Shown here: one piece after another, positions 1 to 8,549 of the stretch
How the letters are laid out: each line of letters opens with the position of its first letter
Position numbering within the stretch: the first letter of the stretch is position 1
DNA from: Allomuricauda sp.
GTDB lineage: Bacteria; Bacteroidota; Bacteroidia; Flavobacteriales; Flavobacteriaceae
Length of the DNA stretch: 64,000 bases
Assembly (NCBI GenBank): GCA_017795045.1
Contig: CP051244.1
Coordinates: 3,296,306 to 3,360,305, forward strand
Direction: 5' to 3'
Translations under genes and position numbers: made by a program
The notes under the pieces: generated by a model
Database searches by the model: none
The model's input: only the letters and a program-made list of their open reading frames with translations
What the model was told of the DNA's origin: nothing

Positions 1-363
1 CTGGGCATCTTCACCTTGGGTTCTGCAACCGGACTGGTCACTTTTTCCCATTTGCTCAGTTATGTGCTCAAACACTACAAGGCATCGACAACCGCAGCCA
101 TCTTGGGGTTCATTACCGGTTCTTTAGGGGTATTGTGGCCTTGGAAACGTACCATGTACAAAATGGACGCCGTAGGAAATCCATTATTGGACTCCAATGG
201 CGACAAGATAATCCTCAATTACGAACGCTATCTTCCCAATTTGGGCCTTACCGAAACATGGTGGGCCATACTTTTTGTGATTTTGGGAATTTTGGTATTA
301 TTGCTCTTGGACTGGTATGGAAAAAACAGAAAAGAAAGAAAAAAGGTACGGACTACTCGGTAA
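1..363 (+). CDS. DUF368 family membrane protein (undecaprenyl-phosphate translocase type), C-terminal part
   Basis: The reading frame is open from the first base, so this is the 3' end of a gene that begins outside the window. About 120 residues are visible. They contain a hydrophobic segment with a GxxTGLVTFSHLLS-type sequence, a short polar stretch with a PWK turn, and a last membrane helix (ILFVILGILVLLLLDW) before a very basic tail. This matches the C-terminus of DUF368 proteins, a family that includes the PopT transporters that return undecaprenyl phosphate across the inner membrane. The specific function is inferred from the family. The gene overlaps the start of aroE by 47 bp, so the two are probably co-transcribed. 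Confidence 0.75.
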   Translation: MGIFTLGSATGLVTFSHLLSYVLKHYKASTTAAILGFITGSLGVLWPWKRTMYKMDAVGNPLLDSNGDKIILNYERYLPNLGLTETWWAILFVILGILVLLLLDWYGKNRKERKKVRTTR

Positions 364-1069
364 GAACATTTCATACTCCTTTTCCCAAGGGTATTTTACC
401 CAAAAATTCAAGGACTTGGGGTTGAACGACCACAGTTACGAAAACTTTGACCTTCAGGAAATCACCGAACTGGAGCGGGTCTTGTCCCAAAATCAGCTTA
501 AGGGACTCAACGTTACCATCCCCTACAAAGAGGAGGTCATCCCCTATTTGGATGAAATGGACGCCCAAGCCGCAAAAATAGGCGCCGTAAACACCATTAA
601 ATTCACCAAGCTGGGCCTAAAAGGCTTCAATACCGATGCCCATGGTTTTAAAAAATCATTGGAACCCTTCCTAAAGCCCCACCATACCAAAGCCCTTATT
701 CTGGGGACAGGGGGAGCCTCCAAAGCCGTGCGTTTTGTCTTGGATGAACTGGGCATCGCCAACACTTTCGTCTCAAGAACCAAAAAAGAAGGTCAACTCA
801 CCTATGAGGAATTGGATCAAAACATCCTTGAAGAATGCACCCTGATCATTAACTGCACACCATTGGGCACCCACCCCAATGTGGAGAACAAACCCGACTT
901 GCCGTATCAGTTCATTGGAAATGACCATTTACTGTACGATCTCATCTACAATCCCGAAAAAACTACCTTTTTGGCCCTTGGAGAGGCCAATGGGGCTGCC
1001 ATCTGCAATGGGCTGAAGATGTTGCAATACCAAGCTGAAAAAGCGTGGGAAATTTGGAATACCCCCTAA
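317..1069 (+). CDS. aroE: Shikimate dehydrogenase
   Basis: This 250-residue cytoplasmic enzyme reduces 3-dehydroshikimate to shikimate with NADPH in aromatic amino acid synthesis. The N-terminal substrate domain has YGLLGKNISYSFSQGYF and NVTIPYKE, where the family has its substrate Ser pair and catalytic Lys. The nucleotide-binding domain begins with the glycine-rich ILGTGGASKAV near residue 130. NCTPLGTHP and YDLIYNPEKT are family signatures. Bacteroidota AroE proteins are usually this short (about 245-250 residues). The start at 317 lies inside the upstream DUF368 gene. No later Met would keep the conserved N-terminus, so this start is well supported. Confidence 0.95.
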   Translation: MEKTEKKEKRYGLLGKNISYSFSQGYFTQKFKDLGLNDHSYENFDLQEITELERVLSQNQLKGLNVTIPYKEEVIPYLDEMDAQAAKIGAVNTIKFTKLGLKGFNTDAHGFKKSLEPFLKPHHTKALILGTGGASKAVRFVLDELGIANTFVSRTKKEGQLTYEELDQNILEECTLIINCTPLGTHPNVENKPDLPYQFIGNDHLLYDLIYNPEKTTFLALGEANGAAICNGLKMLQYQAEKAWEIWNTP

Positions 1070-1141
1070 AAAAAGCGAAAAACATACCGTTCAGGGCAAT
1101 CAATACAACAAAAAAGTTGTGCAAAAGAAGAATCAATACTT

Positions 1142-1172
1142 TTGCTATTAGACAATTAAGTTGCTAACTTGG
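1142..1172 (+). promoter_or_regulatory. Bacteroidota-type promoter for the DUF349 gene
   Basis: TTG at 1142-1144 and TAACTTGG at 1165-1172 are separated by 20 bp. This fits the flavobacterial sigma-A pattern TTG, 17-23 bp, TAnnTTTG, with one mismatch in the -7 element. It would start transcription about 35 nt before the ATG at 1211. Confidence 0.5.
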
Positions 1173-1210
1173 CTATAATTATCATCAATCCAACGGTAAA
1201 GAGACTACTA

Positions 1211-3349
1211 ATGCAGGAAAATGAACATAAACTTCAGCAAGCTGAAGGTGGCGCAGAGAACATATCGGACACTACAAAAAAAACCTTGGAAGAAAGCCCC
1301 ATTTCTGAACCAAAACCATCCGACAATGCCGTTCCTGAACAAATAGAGAACACAACCCCCAAAGACAACCCCGAGGAGACCGGAGATCCAGAAGTGGAAA
1401 AAGCAGCCAACCCAGAGGTCTCCAATACCACTGATGACAGTACCCCCGAGCAAACCGAGGATACCAAGTCAGAAGATAATACCACGTCCGATTCCGAGGA
1501 CTCCAATGAGGTCATTGATGAAATTGACGCCGACAATGCAGAGGATGCAGAGGATTCCGACAATGAAAAAAGGCATTTTATCCCCATGTTGGATTACCAC
1601 TCCATGTCCATGGAAAACCTTGTAGGTGAACTGCAACGTTTGGTGCGGAATGAAAAAATACAGGCCATTGGCAAACACGTAAGTTCCATTAAATACGAGT
1701 TTGACCAAAAATTCCAGGAGTTTTTGGAACATAAAAAGGAAGAGTTCGTGTCCAAGGGAGGAAACGAAGTGGACTTTAAATACAACTCCGTGGCCAAAAG
1801 GCAATTCAACGAGGTGTATGCAGACTATCGTGAAAAACGGGACCACTACTACAAGCAATTGGAGCAGACCCTTAAGGACAACCTCCAAAAGCGCTTGGAA
1901 ATCATTGAACAACTGAAAGGACTCATTGATGTTGAAGAGGACATCAACACCACTTACAAAAACTTTAAAGACCTTCAGGAAAACTGGAAGAATGCCGGTC
2001 CGGTACCCAGGGCGAGTTACAATGATGTTTGGCGCACCTACCACCACCATATGGAAATTTTCTATGATTTCCTGCACTTGAACCGTGAGTTGCGCGACTT
2101 GGATTTTAAACACAATCTGGAAGAAAAACTCAAATTGGTGGAGCGTGCCGAAGGATTGGTCAATGAACCCGACCTGACCAAGGCTTTTAGGGAACTGCAG
2201 ACCCTGCACAAAATCTGGAAAGAAGATATAGGCCCTGTGGCCAAGGAACAACGCGAAGAGGTCTGGGAACGTTTCAGCAACGCCACCAAGGCCATGCACC
2301 AGCGAAGGCAAGAGCATTTCCAAGAACTGGAGAAGGTCTATGAAAAGAACCTTGAAAAAAAACAGGAGATTATTGGTAAAATTGCCAATATTGCCGAAAA
2401 TGTAACCGAAAACCATAGAGCCCTCCAACAACAAATCAAAGAGGTAGAGGCTCTCAGGGACTCCTTTTTTAAAGCCGGAAAAGTTCCCCAAAGGGTCAAT
2501 GAGGAAACTTGGAACGCCTTTAAGGAGACTGTACGCAAGTTCAACAGGAACAAAAACGCATTTTATAAAAACCAGAAAAAGGAACAACACCAAAATCTGG
2601 AAAAGAAAAGAGCTTTATTGGAACTGGCCACATCCTTGAAAGACAGCGATGACTGGAGTGCGGTAACCCCAGAAATGAAGCGTATCCAGAGCGAGTGGAA
2701 AAAAATCGGCCACGTGCCCAGAAAGTATTCCGACAAAATCTGGAACGAGTTCAAAAATGCCTGCAACCATTATTTTAACCGATTGCATGCCGAAAAGAAC
2801 GAGAGCCATAAAGAGGAGTACGAAAACCTTGATAAGAAAATGGCCTGCTTGGACCGCCTTCGGGCCTTTCAATTGAGTGGGGACCGGGAAAAGGATTTGG
2901 AGACCCTCAAAAAATTTCTGGCCGAGTGGAAGGAGTATGGGCGTATCCCCTACAACAAAAAACACATTAACGGTAAGTTCAACAAGATTACGGATGCTCT
3001 TTTCAACAAATTGGGAATAGGAAAACAGCAGACCGAACTGCTCAAGTATGGCAATAAGGTACAAGAGCTTGCACAAACCGAGGATAACCGGGCCATTGGC
3101 AATGAACGGGTCTTTATCCGACGGAAAATCGACGAGAGCAAGTCAGAGATACGACAATTGGAGAACAATCTTCAGTTTTTCTCAGGAGATTCAGAAGACA
3201 ATCCGTTGGTGAAGCAGGTAGTCGATAACCTGAACAAGCAGAAAGAAGCCCTCCAAACCTGGAAGGAAAAACTGAAAAAGCTGAACATCCTAGAGAACAA
3301 GCTGAATCGGGAAGCGGAAGAAGAGGAAAATTCATCCGAGGAAGAATAA
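1211..3349 (+). CDS. DUF349 domain-containing protein
   Basis: This large cytoplasmic protein (712 residues) is built from repeated DUF349 units. The first 140 residues are acidic and low in complexity, rich in Glu, Asp, Thr, Ser and Pro. The rest is a series of about five charged helical repeats, each with a conserved Trp in a 'LQ..W...GPVPR..YN.VW..F' pattern (for example around LQENWKNAGPVPR and IQSEWKKIGHVPR). A coiled coil follows near the C-terminus. The function is unknown; the family is highly conserved in Bacteroidota. The frame is open upstream to a TTG at 1169, but that lies in the predicted promoter, so the ATG at 1211 is preferred. Confidence 0.85.
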   Translation: MQENEHKLQQAEGGAENISDTTKKTLEESPISEPKPSDNAVPEQIENTTPKDNPEETGDPEVEKAANPEVSNTTDDSTPEQTEDTKSEDNTTSDSEDSNEVIDEIDADNAEDAEDSDNEKRHFIPMLDYHSMSMENLVGELQRLVRNEKIQAIGKHVSSIKYEFDQKFQEFLEHKKEEFVSKGGNEVDFKYNSVAKRQFNEVYADYREKRDHYYKQLEQTLKDNLQKRLEIIEQLKGLIDVEEDINTTYKNFKDLQENWKNAGPVPRASYNDVWRTYHHHMEIFYDFLHLNRELRDLDFKHNLEEKLKLVERAEGLVNEPDLTKAFRELQTLHKIWKEDIGPVAKEQREEVWERFSNATKAMHQRRQEHFQELEKVYEKNLEKKQEIIGKIANIAENVTENHRALQQQIKEVEALRDSFFKAGKVPQRVNEETWNAFKETVRKFNRNKNAFYKNQKKEQHQNLEKKRALLELATSLKDSDDWSAVTPEMKRIQSEWKKIGHVPRKYSDKIWNEFKNACNHYFNRLHAEKNESHKEEYENLDKKMACLDRLRAFQLSGDREKDLETLKKFLAEWKEYGRIPYNKKHINGKFNKITDALFNKLGIGKQQTELLKYGNKVQELAQTEDNRAIGNERVFIRRKIDESKSEIRQLENNLQFFSGDSEDNPLVKQVVDNLNKQKEALQTWKEKLKKLNILENKLNREAEEEENSSEEE

Positions 3350-3472
3350 GCCGCTAACTGCTTCTTCATACCTATTCAGTCTCCCTAAAGGATTCTGCCA
3401 ATGTCTTGTAAGAATTTCAACATTCCCCCTACTAAGCCCATTCACTGGGATTAAACCCGTTTATACCAAGAT

Positions 3473-4297
3473 ATGGATGCATTGAACCAAAGCATTGAAG
3501 CCCATTATCTCAAGGAAAACCTTTATGGGGAGATTTTAAACCGACTGAAAGAGAAAGGCGTAGACCTAAATCACGTTCAACGCAGCGACATTGCCGGGGT
3601 GGACGAGTTCCATGTACGTGGGGCCGCAGTCTCCAAGGAATTGGCATCTACCATTCCCTTAAAAGGTATGAAAGTGTTGGATATGGGTAGCGGTCTTGGA
3701 GGGCCCTGCAGGATGCTTGCGGACGAATATGATTGCCATGCCACTGGGATTGATTTGAGTACGGAGTTTGTGAATACAGCCAATTCCCTATCCAAATTGG
3801 TAGGGCTTTCCAAAAAAACCCATTTTGTACAGGGTAGCGCCACCGAGCTTCCATTTGAAGACAACTCCTTTGATATGGTCTGGACCCAACATGTACAGAT
3901 GAACATTCCGGACAAACAGAAATTCTACAGCGAAGCGTACAGGGTGTTACGCCCCGGTGGACACTTTTTATATTACGATATTTTCAGAAAAAACGATGAC
4001 CTTGTCACGTACCCCATGCCCTGGGCCGCCCATGAAGGATTAAGCTTTCTCTTCAAAAGTGAAGAAATGGCGAAAATAATGGCAGAACTGGGCTTTACTT
4101 TGAAATCAAAAACAGACCAAACCGAAGCCGGAGTGGAATTTTTCACCTCCCTGTTGACCCGAATCAAGGCATACGGACCTCCAACTCTGGGATTGAACGT
4201 TCTGATGGGGGAATCCACCAAACGTAAGCTCACCAACCTTTTAGAGCATTTTCAAAAAGGTGTATTACTACTGGAAAGCGGGGTTTACCAAAAATGA
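3473..4297 (+). CDS. Class I SAM-dependent methyltransferase
   Basis: This 274-residue soluble protein has a complete SAM-binding fold. Motif I is VLDMGSGLGGPCRML near residue 68, an acidic strand-2 end follows (GIDLS), then the motif II/III region (FDMVWTQHVQMNI) and VLRPGGHFLYYD. The pattern is that of Methyltransf_11/25 enzymes of the ubiE/sterol/dimethylglycine type. The substrate cannot be told. The ATG at 3473 precedes a typical N-terminus. The gene is convergent with rny (stops 3 bp apart) and sits alone 123 bp after the DUF349 gene. Confidence 0.85.
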   Translation: MDALNQSIEAHYLKENLYGEILNRLKEKGVDLNHVQRSDIAGVDEFHVRGAAVSKELASTIPLKGMKVLDMGSGLGGPCRMLADEYDCHATGIDLSTEFVNTANSLSKLVGLSKKTHFVQGSATELPFEDNSFDMVWTQHVQMNIPDKQKFYSEAYRVLRPGGHFLYYDIFRKNDDLVTYPMPWAAHEGLSFLFKSEEMAKIMAELGFTLKSKTDQTEAGVEFFTSLLTRIKAYGPPTLGLNVLMGESTKRKLTNLLEHFQKGVLLLESGVYQK

Positions 4298-4300
4298 CCT

Positions 4301-5872
4301 TTATTTAGCCACGTTCACCGAACGGGTCTCACGAATCACAGTCACCTTTACCTGACCCGGATAGGTCATGTCGGTCTGTATCTTTTGTGAAATTTCAAAG
4401 GAAAGTTCGGCCGCCTTGTCATCGTTCACCTTTTCGCTTTCCACGATTACACGAAGCTCCCTACCGGCTTGAATGGCATAGGCCTTTTGTACCCCATTGA
4501 ATCCAAAGGCAATGTCCTCCAAGTCCTTCAAACGTTGAATATAGGAATCCAACACCTGTCTACGGGCTCCGGGACGGGCACCACTAATGGCATCACAAAC
4601 CTGGACAATGGGGGATATCAAAGTAGTCATTTCAATCTCATCGTGGTGGGCTCCAATAGCATTGCACACTTCTTTCTTTTCACCATACTTCTGGGCCCAT
4701 TGCATTCCCAAAATAGCGTGTGGTGTTTCCACTTCTGCTTCGGCCAACGGCACTTTTCCAATATCGTGCAGTAGTCCGGCACGCTTGGCAATTTTTGGGT
4801 TAAGTCCCAATTCGGCAGCCATTACCCCGCAAAGTTTGGCCACTTCCCTGGAGTGTTGCAATAGGTTCTGACCATAAGAGGAACGATATTTCATACGTCC
4901 AACTGCCTTGATCAGTTCAGGATGCAGGCCATGGATACCTAAATCTATGACGGTACGCTTTCCTATTTCGGCAATCTCTTCATTGATTTGCTTCTCGGTC
5001 TTTTTAACGACTTCTTCAATACGTGCCGGGTGGATTCGTCCATCGGTCACCAAACGGTGCAAGGACAGACGGGCAACCTCTCTCCGTACCGAATCGAAAC
5101 AGGAAAGAATGATGGCCTCTGGAGTATCGTCCACTATGATTTCCACTCCTGTGGCCGCTTCCAAAGCCCTAATATTTCTACCCTCACGTCCAATGATACG
5201 TCCTTTGACGTCATCGGACTCCAAATTGAAGACGGACACACAGTTCTCCACAGCCTCCTCGGTACCTATCCGTTGGATAGTATTGATCACAATTTTCTTG
5301 GCCTCTTGTTGGGCGGTGAGCTTGGCCTCTTCCAAAGTACTTTGCAGATAGGCCATGGCATCCGACTTTGCGGTTTCCTTCAAGGATTCCAACAATTGGC
5401 TTTTGGCATCCTCAGCGGAAAGTCCGGAAATGACCTCCAATTGTTGCACTTGGCTTTTGTGCAATTTTTCAACTTCGGATTGTTTCTTCTCAAGGATTTC
5501 ACTTTTATAGTCAACCTCCTTGATCTGCTGCTCCAATCGTTCGTTCAATTTTTTGTTCTTGGCGAGTTCACTGCTCACCTGCGACTCTTTGTCCCTGGTC
5601 CTTTTTTCTGCCTCACCTATCTTTTTATCCTTATTGATGATGACCTTCTCATGCTCGGCCTTTAGTTCCAAGAACTTTTCCTTGGCTTGGAATATCTTAT
5701 CCTTTTTAATGCTCTCTCCTTCCTTCTTTGCCTCTTTTATGATATCCGATGCCTCTCTTTTGGCATTGGAAATCATCTTGGTAGCCTTTCCCTTTTCCAT
5801 CATCTTGGCTATGGCAAATCCTATTGCCAGCCCTACAACAGCCGCCGCAACAATTATTATGATATTATCCAT
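4301..5872 (-). CDS. rny: Ribonuclease Y
   Basis: This 523-residue membrane-anchored endoribonuclease starts mRNA decay. The N-terminal helix ([18 protein letters not shown], residues 4-21) anchors it. A long coiled coil runs to about residue 200. Next come the KH RNA-binding domain ([21 protein letters not shown]) and the HD domain with LLHDIGKV and the later AHHDE motif, which bind the catalytic metals. Length and domain order match the family. Only 19 bp separate the start codon from the U-tract of the upstream structured RNA. Transcription must therefore come from inside that RNA or by read-through from the zapA unit. Confidence 0.96.
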   Translation of the reverse strand: MDNIIIIVAAAVVGLAIGFAIAKMMEKGKATKMISNAKREASDIIKEAKKEGESIKKDKIFQAKEKFLELKAEHEKVIINKDKKIGEAEKRTRDKESQVSSELAKNKKLNERLEQQIKEVDYKSEILEKKQSEVEKLHKSQVQQLEVISGLSAEDAKSQLLESLKETAKSDAMAYLQSTLEEAKLTAQQEAKKIVINTIQRIGTEEAVENCVSVFNLESDDVKGRIIGREGRNIRALEAATGVEIIVDDTPEAIILSCFDSVRREVARLSLHRLVTDGRIHPARIEEVVKKTEKQINEEIAEIGKRTVIDLGIHGLHPELIKAVGRMKYRSSYGQNLLQHSREVAKLCGVMAAELGLNPKIAKRAGLLHDIGKVPLAEAEVETPHAILGMQWAQKYGEKKEVCNAIGAHHDEIEMTTLISPIVQVCDAISGARPGARRQVLDSYIQRLKDLEDIAFGFNGVQKAYAIQAGRELRVIVESEKVNDDKAAELSFEISQKIQTDMTYPGQVKVTVIRETRSVNVAK

Positions 5873-5891
5873 TTCGATTATGTTTGGTTAT

Positions 5892-6011
5892 AAAAAAAAA
5901 GCCCACATTGGTCGAAGTTTTGTACAAACTCCAAATTACAGGTTTAGGGCTAACAAGCTGCTCAAGGATCCCTATACAGGTAGGGCCTGCTTTTACAACC
6001 TAAACTCACCC
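5892..6011 (-). ncRNA. ssrS: Candidate 6S-like RNA (6S-Flavo type) between zapA and rny
   Basis: This noncoding interval of about 120 nt carries its own promoter-like upstream elements and ends in a run of nine U residues (5892-5900). On the minus strand, GUUUAGG (6005-5999) pairs with CCUAAAC (5948-5942). Inside that stem lies a hairpin CCCUA/UAGGG (5985-5981 with 5974-5970) with a 6-nt loop, giving a rod with an internal bubble as in 6S RNA. A second stem (UUGG...CCAA enclosing GUUU/AAAC) and AGCCC/GGGCU pairing precede the U-run. A 6S RNA between zapA and rny is, as I recall, usual in Flavobacteriia, but I could not run a covariance search. It could instead be an rny leader. Confidence 0.6.
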
Positions 6012-6017
6012 TTTTGA

Positions 6018-6042
6018 ATTATAATAGTGTTGAGTTTGTCAA
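6018..6042 (-). promoter_or_regulatory. Putative promoter of the 6S-like RNA
   Basis: On the minus strand TTGACA begins at 6042 and TATAAT occupies 6023-6018. The TTG to TATAAT distance (16 bp) is a little short for the Bacteroidota pattern. A start about 6-8 nt further on would give an RNA beginning near GGGUGAG at 6011. Confidence 0.4.
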
Positions 6043-6088
6043 AAAAATGATACCAACGTGGGCAGTAACAATATTTATTTTAAAGAAC

Positions 6089-6382
6089 TTATTCCCCTAG
6101 TTTGGAATATACCAAATCGTTCAGGGCCTTGAGCCGTTCCATGGCGGCTTTTGTTCCTTCGGACTGGTCTATTCCGCCTTGCTCTATTTTTGAAGCGAAC
6201 TGTAAGGCACACATGGCCAAAACGTCCTGCTTGTCCCGAACCGCATAGTTTTGCTCGAACTTTTTGACCAAACTTTCTATGTTCTTGGCCGCTTTTCGCA
6301 ATCCTTCCTCCTGTTTGGGGTCTATCGTCAACGGATATACCCTATCAGCAATGGAAAGCTTTATTTTGAGCTTTTCTTCCAT
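6089..6382 (-). CDS. zapA: Cell division protein ZapA
   Basis: This 97-residue cytoplasmic protein binds FtsZ and stabilises the division ring. The N-terminal beta-rich part (LKIKLSIADRVYPLTIDP) and the helical EGLRKAAKNIESLVKKFEQNYA followed by a KQDVLAMCALQFA helix are the ZapA pattern, and the length is normal. It lies 13 bp after a small coiled-coil gene in the same unit and upstream of the structured RNA and rny. Confidence 0.9.
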   Translation of the reverse strand: MEEKLKIKLSIADRVYPLTIDPKQEEGLRKAAKNIESLVKKFEQNYAVRDKQDVLAMCALQFASKIEQGGIDQSEGTKAAMERLKALNDLVYSKLGE

Positions 6383-6395
6383 CTTATCGGCACCA

Positions 6396-6686
6396 TCAAT
6401 CCGCTAACTTGGCAATGCAAACATCCAATTCACGGATCAACGTATTTATTTTGAGCTTAGCTTCTGTTTTGCTAGTATTACTACCCAGCATCGTGTTTGC
6501 CATTTTTAAGGAATTGTACTTTTCTTCCCATTCCAAAACGGCTTCCTGTATGCGTTTGTTTTCTTCCTTTTCCAGGTTCAATTCTTCTTTCAACTTGGCA
6601 TTGGCCTGATGCAACAATTCCATTTTGTGCAACAGTTTGCTCACTTTGTTTTCCAAAGAATCAACAATCTCAACAAGTTCGCCCAT
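6396..6686 (-). CDS. Small coiled-coil protein encoded before zapA
   Basis: This protein of about 96 residues is helical nearly throughout, with heptad patterning (ENKVSKLLHKMELLHQANAKL, then EEENKRIQEAVLEWEEKY). It has no signal peptide or membrane segment. Position and character resemble the short coiled-coil partners of ZapA in other bacteria (ZapB- or ZauP-like), but that role is inferred from context only. The first possible Met is 15 nt upstream; MGELVEIV is chosen because a near-perfect promoter ends just before it. Confidence 0.75.
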   Translation of the reverse strand: MGELVEIVDSLENKVSKLLHKMELLHQANAKLKEELNLEKEENKRIQEAVLEWEEKYNSLKMANTMLGSNTSKTEAKLKINTLIRELDVCIAKLAD

Positions 6687-6712
6687 ATATGCAAACATCA
6701 ATGCGTATTACA

Positions 6713-6743
6713 CAAAGTTAACCAACCTTGGGTAACTTCGCAA
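6713..6743 (-). promoter_or_regulatory. Strong Bacteroidota promoter of the coiled-coil/zapA unit
   Basis: On the minus strand the -33 TTG is at 6743-6741, followed by a 20-bp spacer and a perfect TAnnTTTG (TAACTTTG, 6720-6713). The leader to the ATG at 6686 would be about 20 nt. This is one of the cleanest promoters in the window and fixes the start of the unit. Confidence 0.7.
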
Positions 6744-6853
6744 TACTTTTTGGATTTATTCTTAATGCGCTACTTTAAGCCCATGGCCCCATCTTTGGCA
6801 CTTTTTACAAATCAAAACATTGGTTATTTTCGTATTTAATTATAAAACATCGT

Positions 6854-8545
6854 ATGCGTCTCAATTTTTTTGGAGTCTTCTTTTTGCTTTCCCTGATCCT
6901 TGTTGCACAAGAAAAATATCCTACGGACACTTTTCGGTCCCCGTTGGAAATCCCAATAGTGTTAGCTGGCACTTTTGGGGAGTTACGGTCCAACCACTTT
7001 CATTCCGGCATAGACATAAAAACCCAGCAACGGGAAGGTCTGCCTGTTCTTGCTGTTGCGGATGGCACCGTTACCCGGATAAAAGTTTCGCATTGGGGGT
7101 ACGGGAAAGCCCTTTATATAGCACATCCCAGCGGACACACCTCAGTTTATGGCCATCTCAAAAAGTTTGGCCCCGAAATAGAAGAGTACGTCAAAAAAAT
7201 CCAATATGACAAACAGTCTTATGAAGTTGAAATTTTCCCAGAATATGGCGAGTTAAAGGTTTCCAAGGGCAATATTGTGGCCTTTTCCGGGAATACAGGG
7301 GGATCCTCCGGACCACACCTCCATTTTGAAATACGAAGCAGTGTTTCTGAAAAACCCACAAACCCCCTACTCTACGGCTATGAAGTAAGGGATGCCACCG
7401 ACCCTTCATTGGTGGGACTTTTTGCCTATCCCCTATCCAACGACGCTTTGGTGAACCAAAGTGCCCAAAAAATACAGCTGAATTTTACCAGACAAGCCGA
7501 TGGTTCTTTTTTGGCCGATAAGGTCACTGCCCACGGCACCATTGGTTTTGGGATCAACAGTTTTGACCGCCAAGACATGGCCGCCAACCAAAATGGCGTC
7601 TATGCCGTTAAACAAACCGTGAACGGCCGGGTCTATCTGGAGTATGATTTTGAATCTTTTTCCTTTGGGGAGACGCGCTACATCAACACCTTGATAGACT
7701 ATGCCCATTTTGGGAAATATAGGCAGCGCATCCAAAAATGTTTCAAGGAACCCTACAATCATTTAAACATTTACAAAACCCTATACAATAATGGAAAAAT
7801 AGATGTTGAAGAAGGGATGTCCTATACTGTGGAATTGCTGATTTCCGACATAGAGGGCAACGAAACCAAGCTCGTCATCCCGGTTGAGGGAAAGAAAGAG
7901 GCCATCAAAATCAAAAAAGATGATACAACCACCAAAGATTTTATCATGGCGGACAAACCCAACAACTTTGACCTTGGGGCCGCCAAGGTGTACTTTCCTG
8001 CAAATACCTTTTATGAGGATTTCTACATGAACCTGCAAAAAGGCAAGGACACCATCACCATACACAACAACAGTGTAGCGGCCCACCGAAACTTTACGAT
8101 CAGCTTTGACCCCTCGCAATATCCTTTGGAGGAAAGAAGACAATTGTTCATAGCCCGTTTGGACGACCATATGAGACCCTCCTATTCCAAAACCTATAAG
8201 CGGGACGGTTCCTTTACCACCAGAACGCGGGCTTTGGGAATGTACACTTTGGCAAAGGACAGTGTTGCCCCCACGATATCCCCAAAAAACTTCAAGGAGC
8301 AACAATGGCTGAGCAATTACAGCTACCTGAGCTTGAAAATCTCGGATGACCTCAGTGGTATAGACTCCTATTCTGCCACCATCAATGGCAAATGGATCTT
8401 AATGGAGTATGAGCCAAAGACCAATACCATTACCTACAATTTCGACGACAAGATCTTGAACGACACACAATGTGAACTCAAAGTAACCGTTACGGATAAT
8501 GTAGGCAACTCCAGTACTTATACGGGTACATTTTTTAGAAAGTAA
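6854..8545 (+). CDS. M23 family metallopeptidase (secreted)
   Basis: This 563-residue exported protein has an N-terminal signal peptide (MRLNFFGVFFLLSLILVAQ). A LytM/M23 domain follows, with zinc ligands in HSGID (H50, D54) and HLH (H155, H157). All are present, so the enzyme should be active as a peptidoglycan endopeptidase. Residues 170-563 form a long beta-rich region of unknown role, conserved in Bacteroidota M23 proteins. The TonB-dependent receptor gene follows after 4 bp, so the two are probably co-transcribed. Confidence 0.9.
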   Translation: MRLNFFGVFFLLSLILVAQEKYPTDTFRSPLEIPIVLAGTFGELRSNHFHSGIDIKTQQREGLPVLAVADGTVTRIKVSHWGYGKALYIAHPSGHTSVYGHLKKFGPEIEEYVKKIQYDKQSYEVEIFPEYGELKVSKGNIVAFSGNTGGSSGPHLHFEIRSSVSEKPTNPLLYGYEVRDATDPSLVGLFAYPLSNDALVNQSAQKIQLNFTRQADGSFLADKVTAHGTIGFGINSFDRQDMAANQNGVYAVKQTVNGRVYLEYDFESFSFGETRYINTLIDYAHFGKYRQRIQKCFKEPYNHLNIYKTLYNNGKIDVEEGMSYTVELLISDIEGNETKLVIPVEGKKEAIKIKKDDTTTKDFIMADKPNNFDLGAAKVYFPANTFYEDFYMNLQKGKDTITIHNNSVAAHRNFTISFDPSQYPLEERRQLFIARLDDHMRPSYSKTYKRDGSFTTRTRALGMYTLAKDSVAPTISPKNFKEQQWLSNYSYLSLKISDDLSGIDSYSATINGKWILMEYEPKTNTITYNFDDKILNDTQCELKVTVTDNVGNSSTYTGTFFRK

Positions 8546-8549
8546 CACA

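Noticed and set aside
1469-2593. Long open frame (374 codons) on the minus strand opposite the DUF349 gene
   Set aside because: It mirrors the coding bias of the plus-strand gene, has no family motif and no start context; the sense protein has clear repeats.
4988-5665. 225-codon plus-strand frame opposite rny
   Set aside because: Rny is complete on the minus strand with KH and HD domains; this is its shadow.
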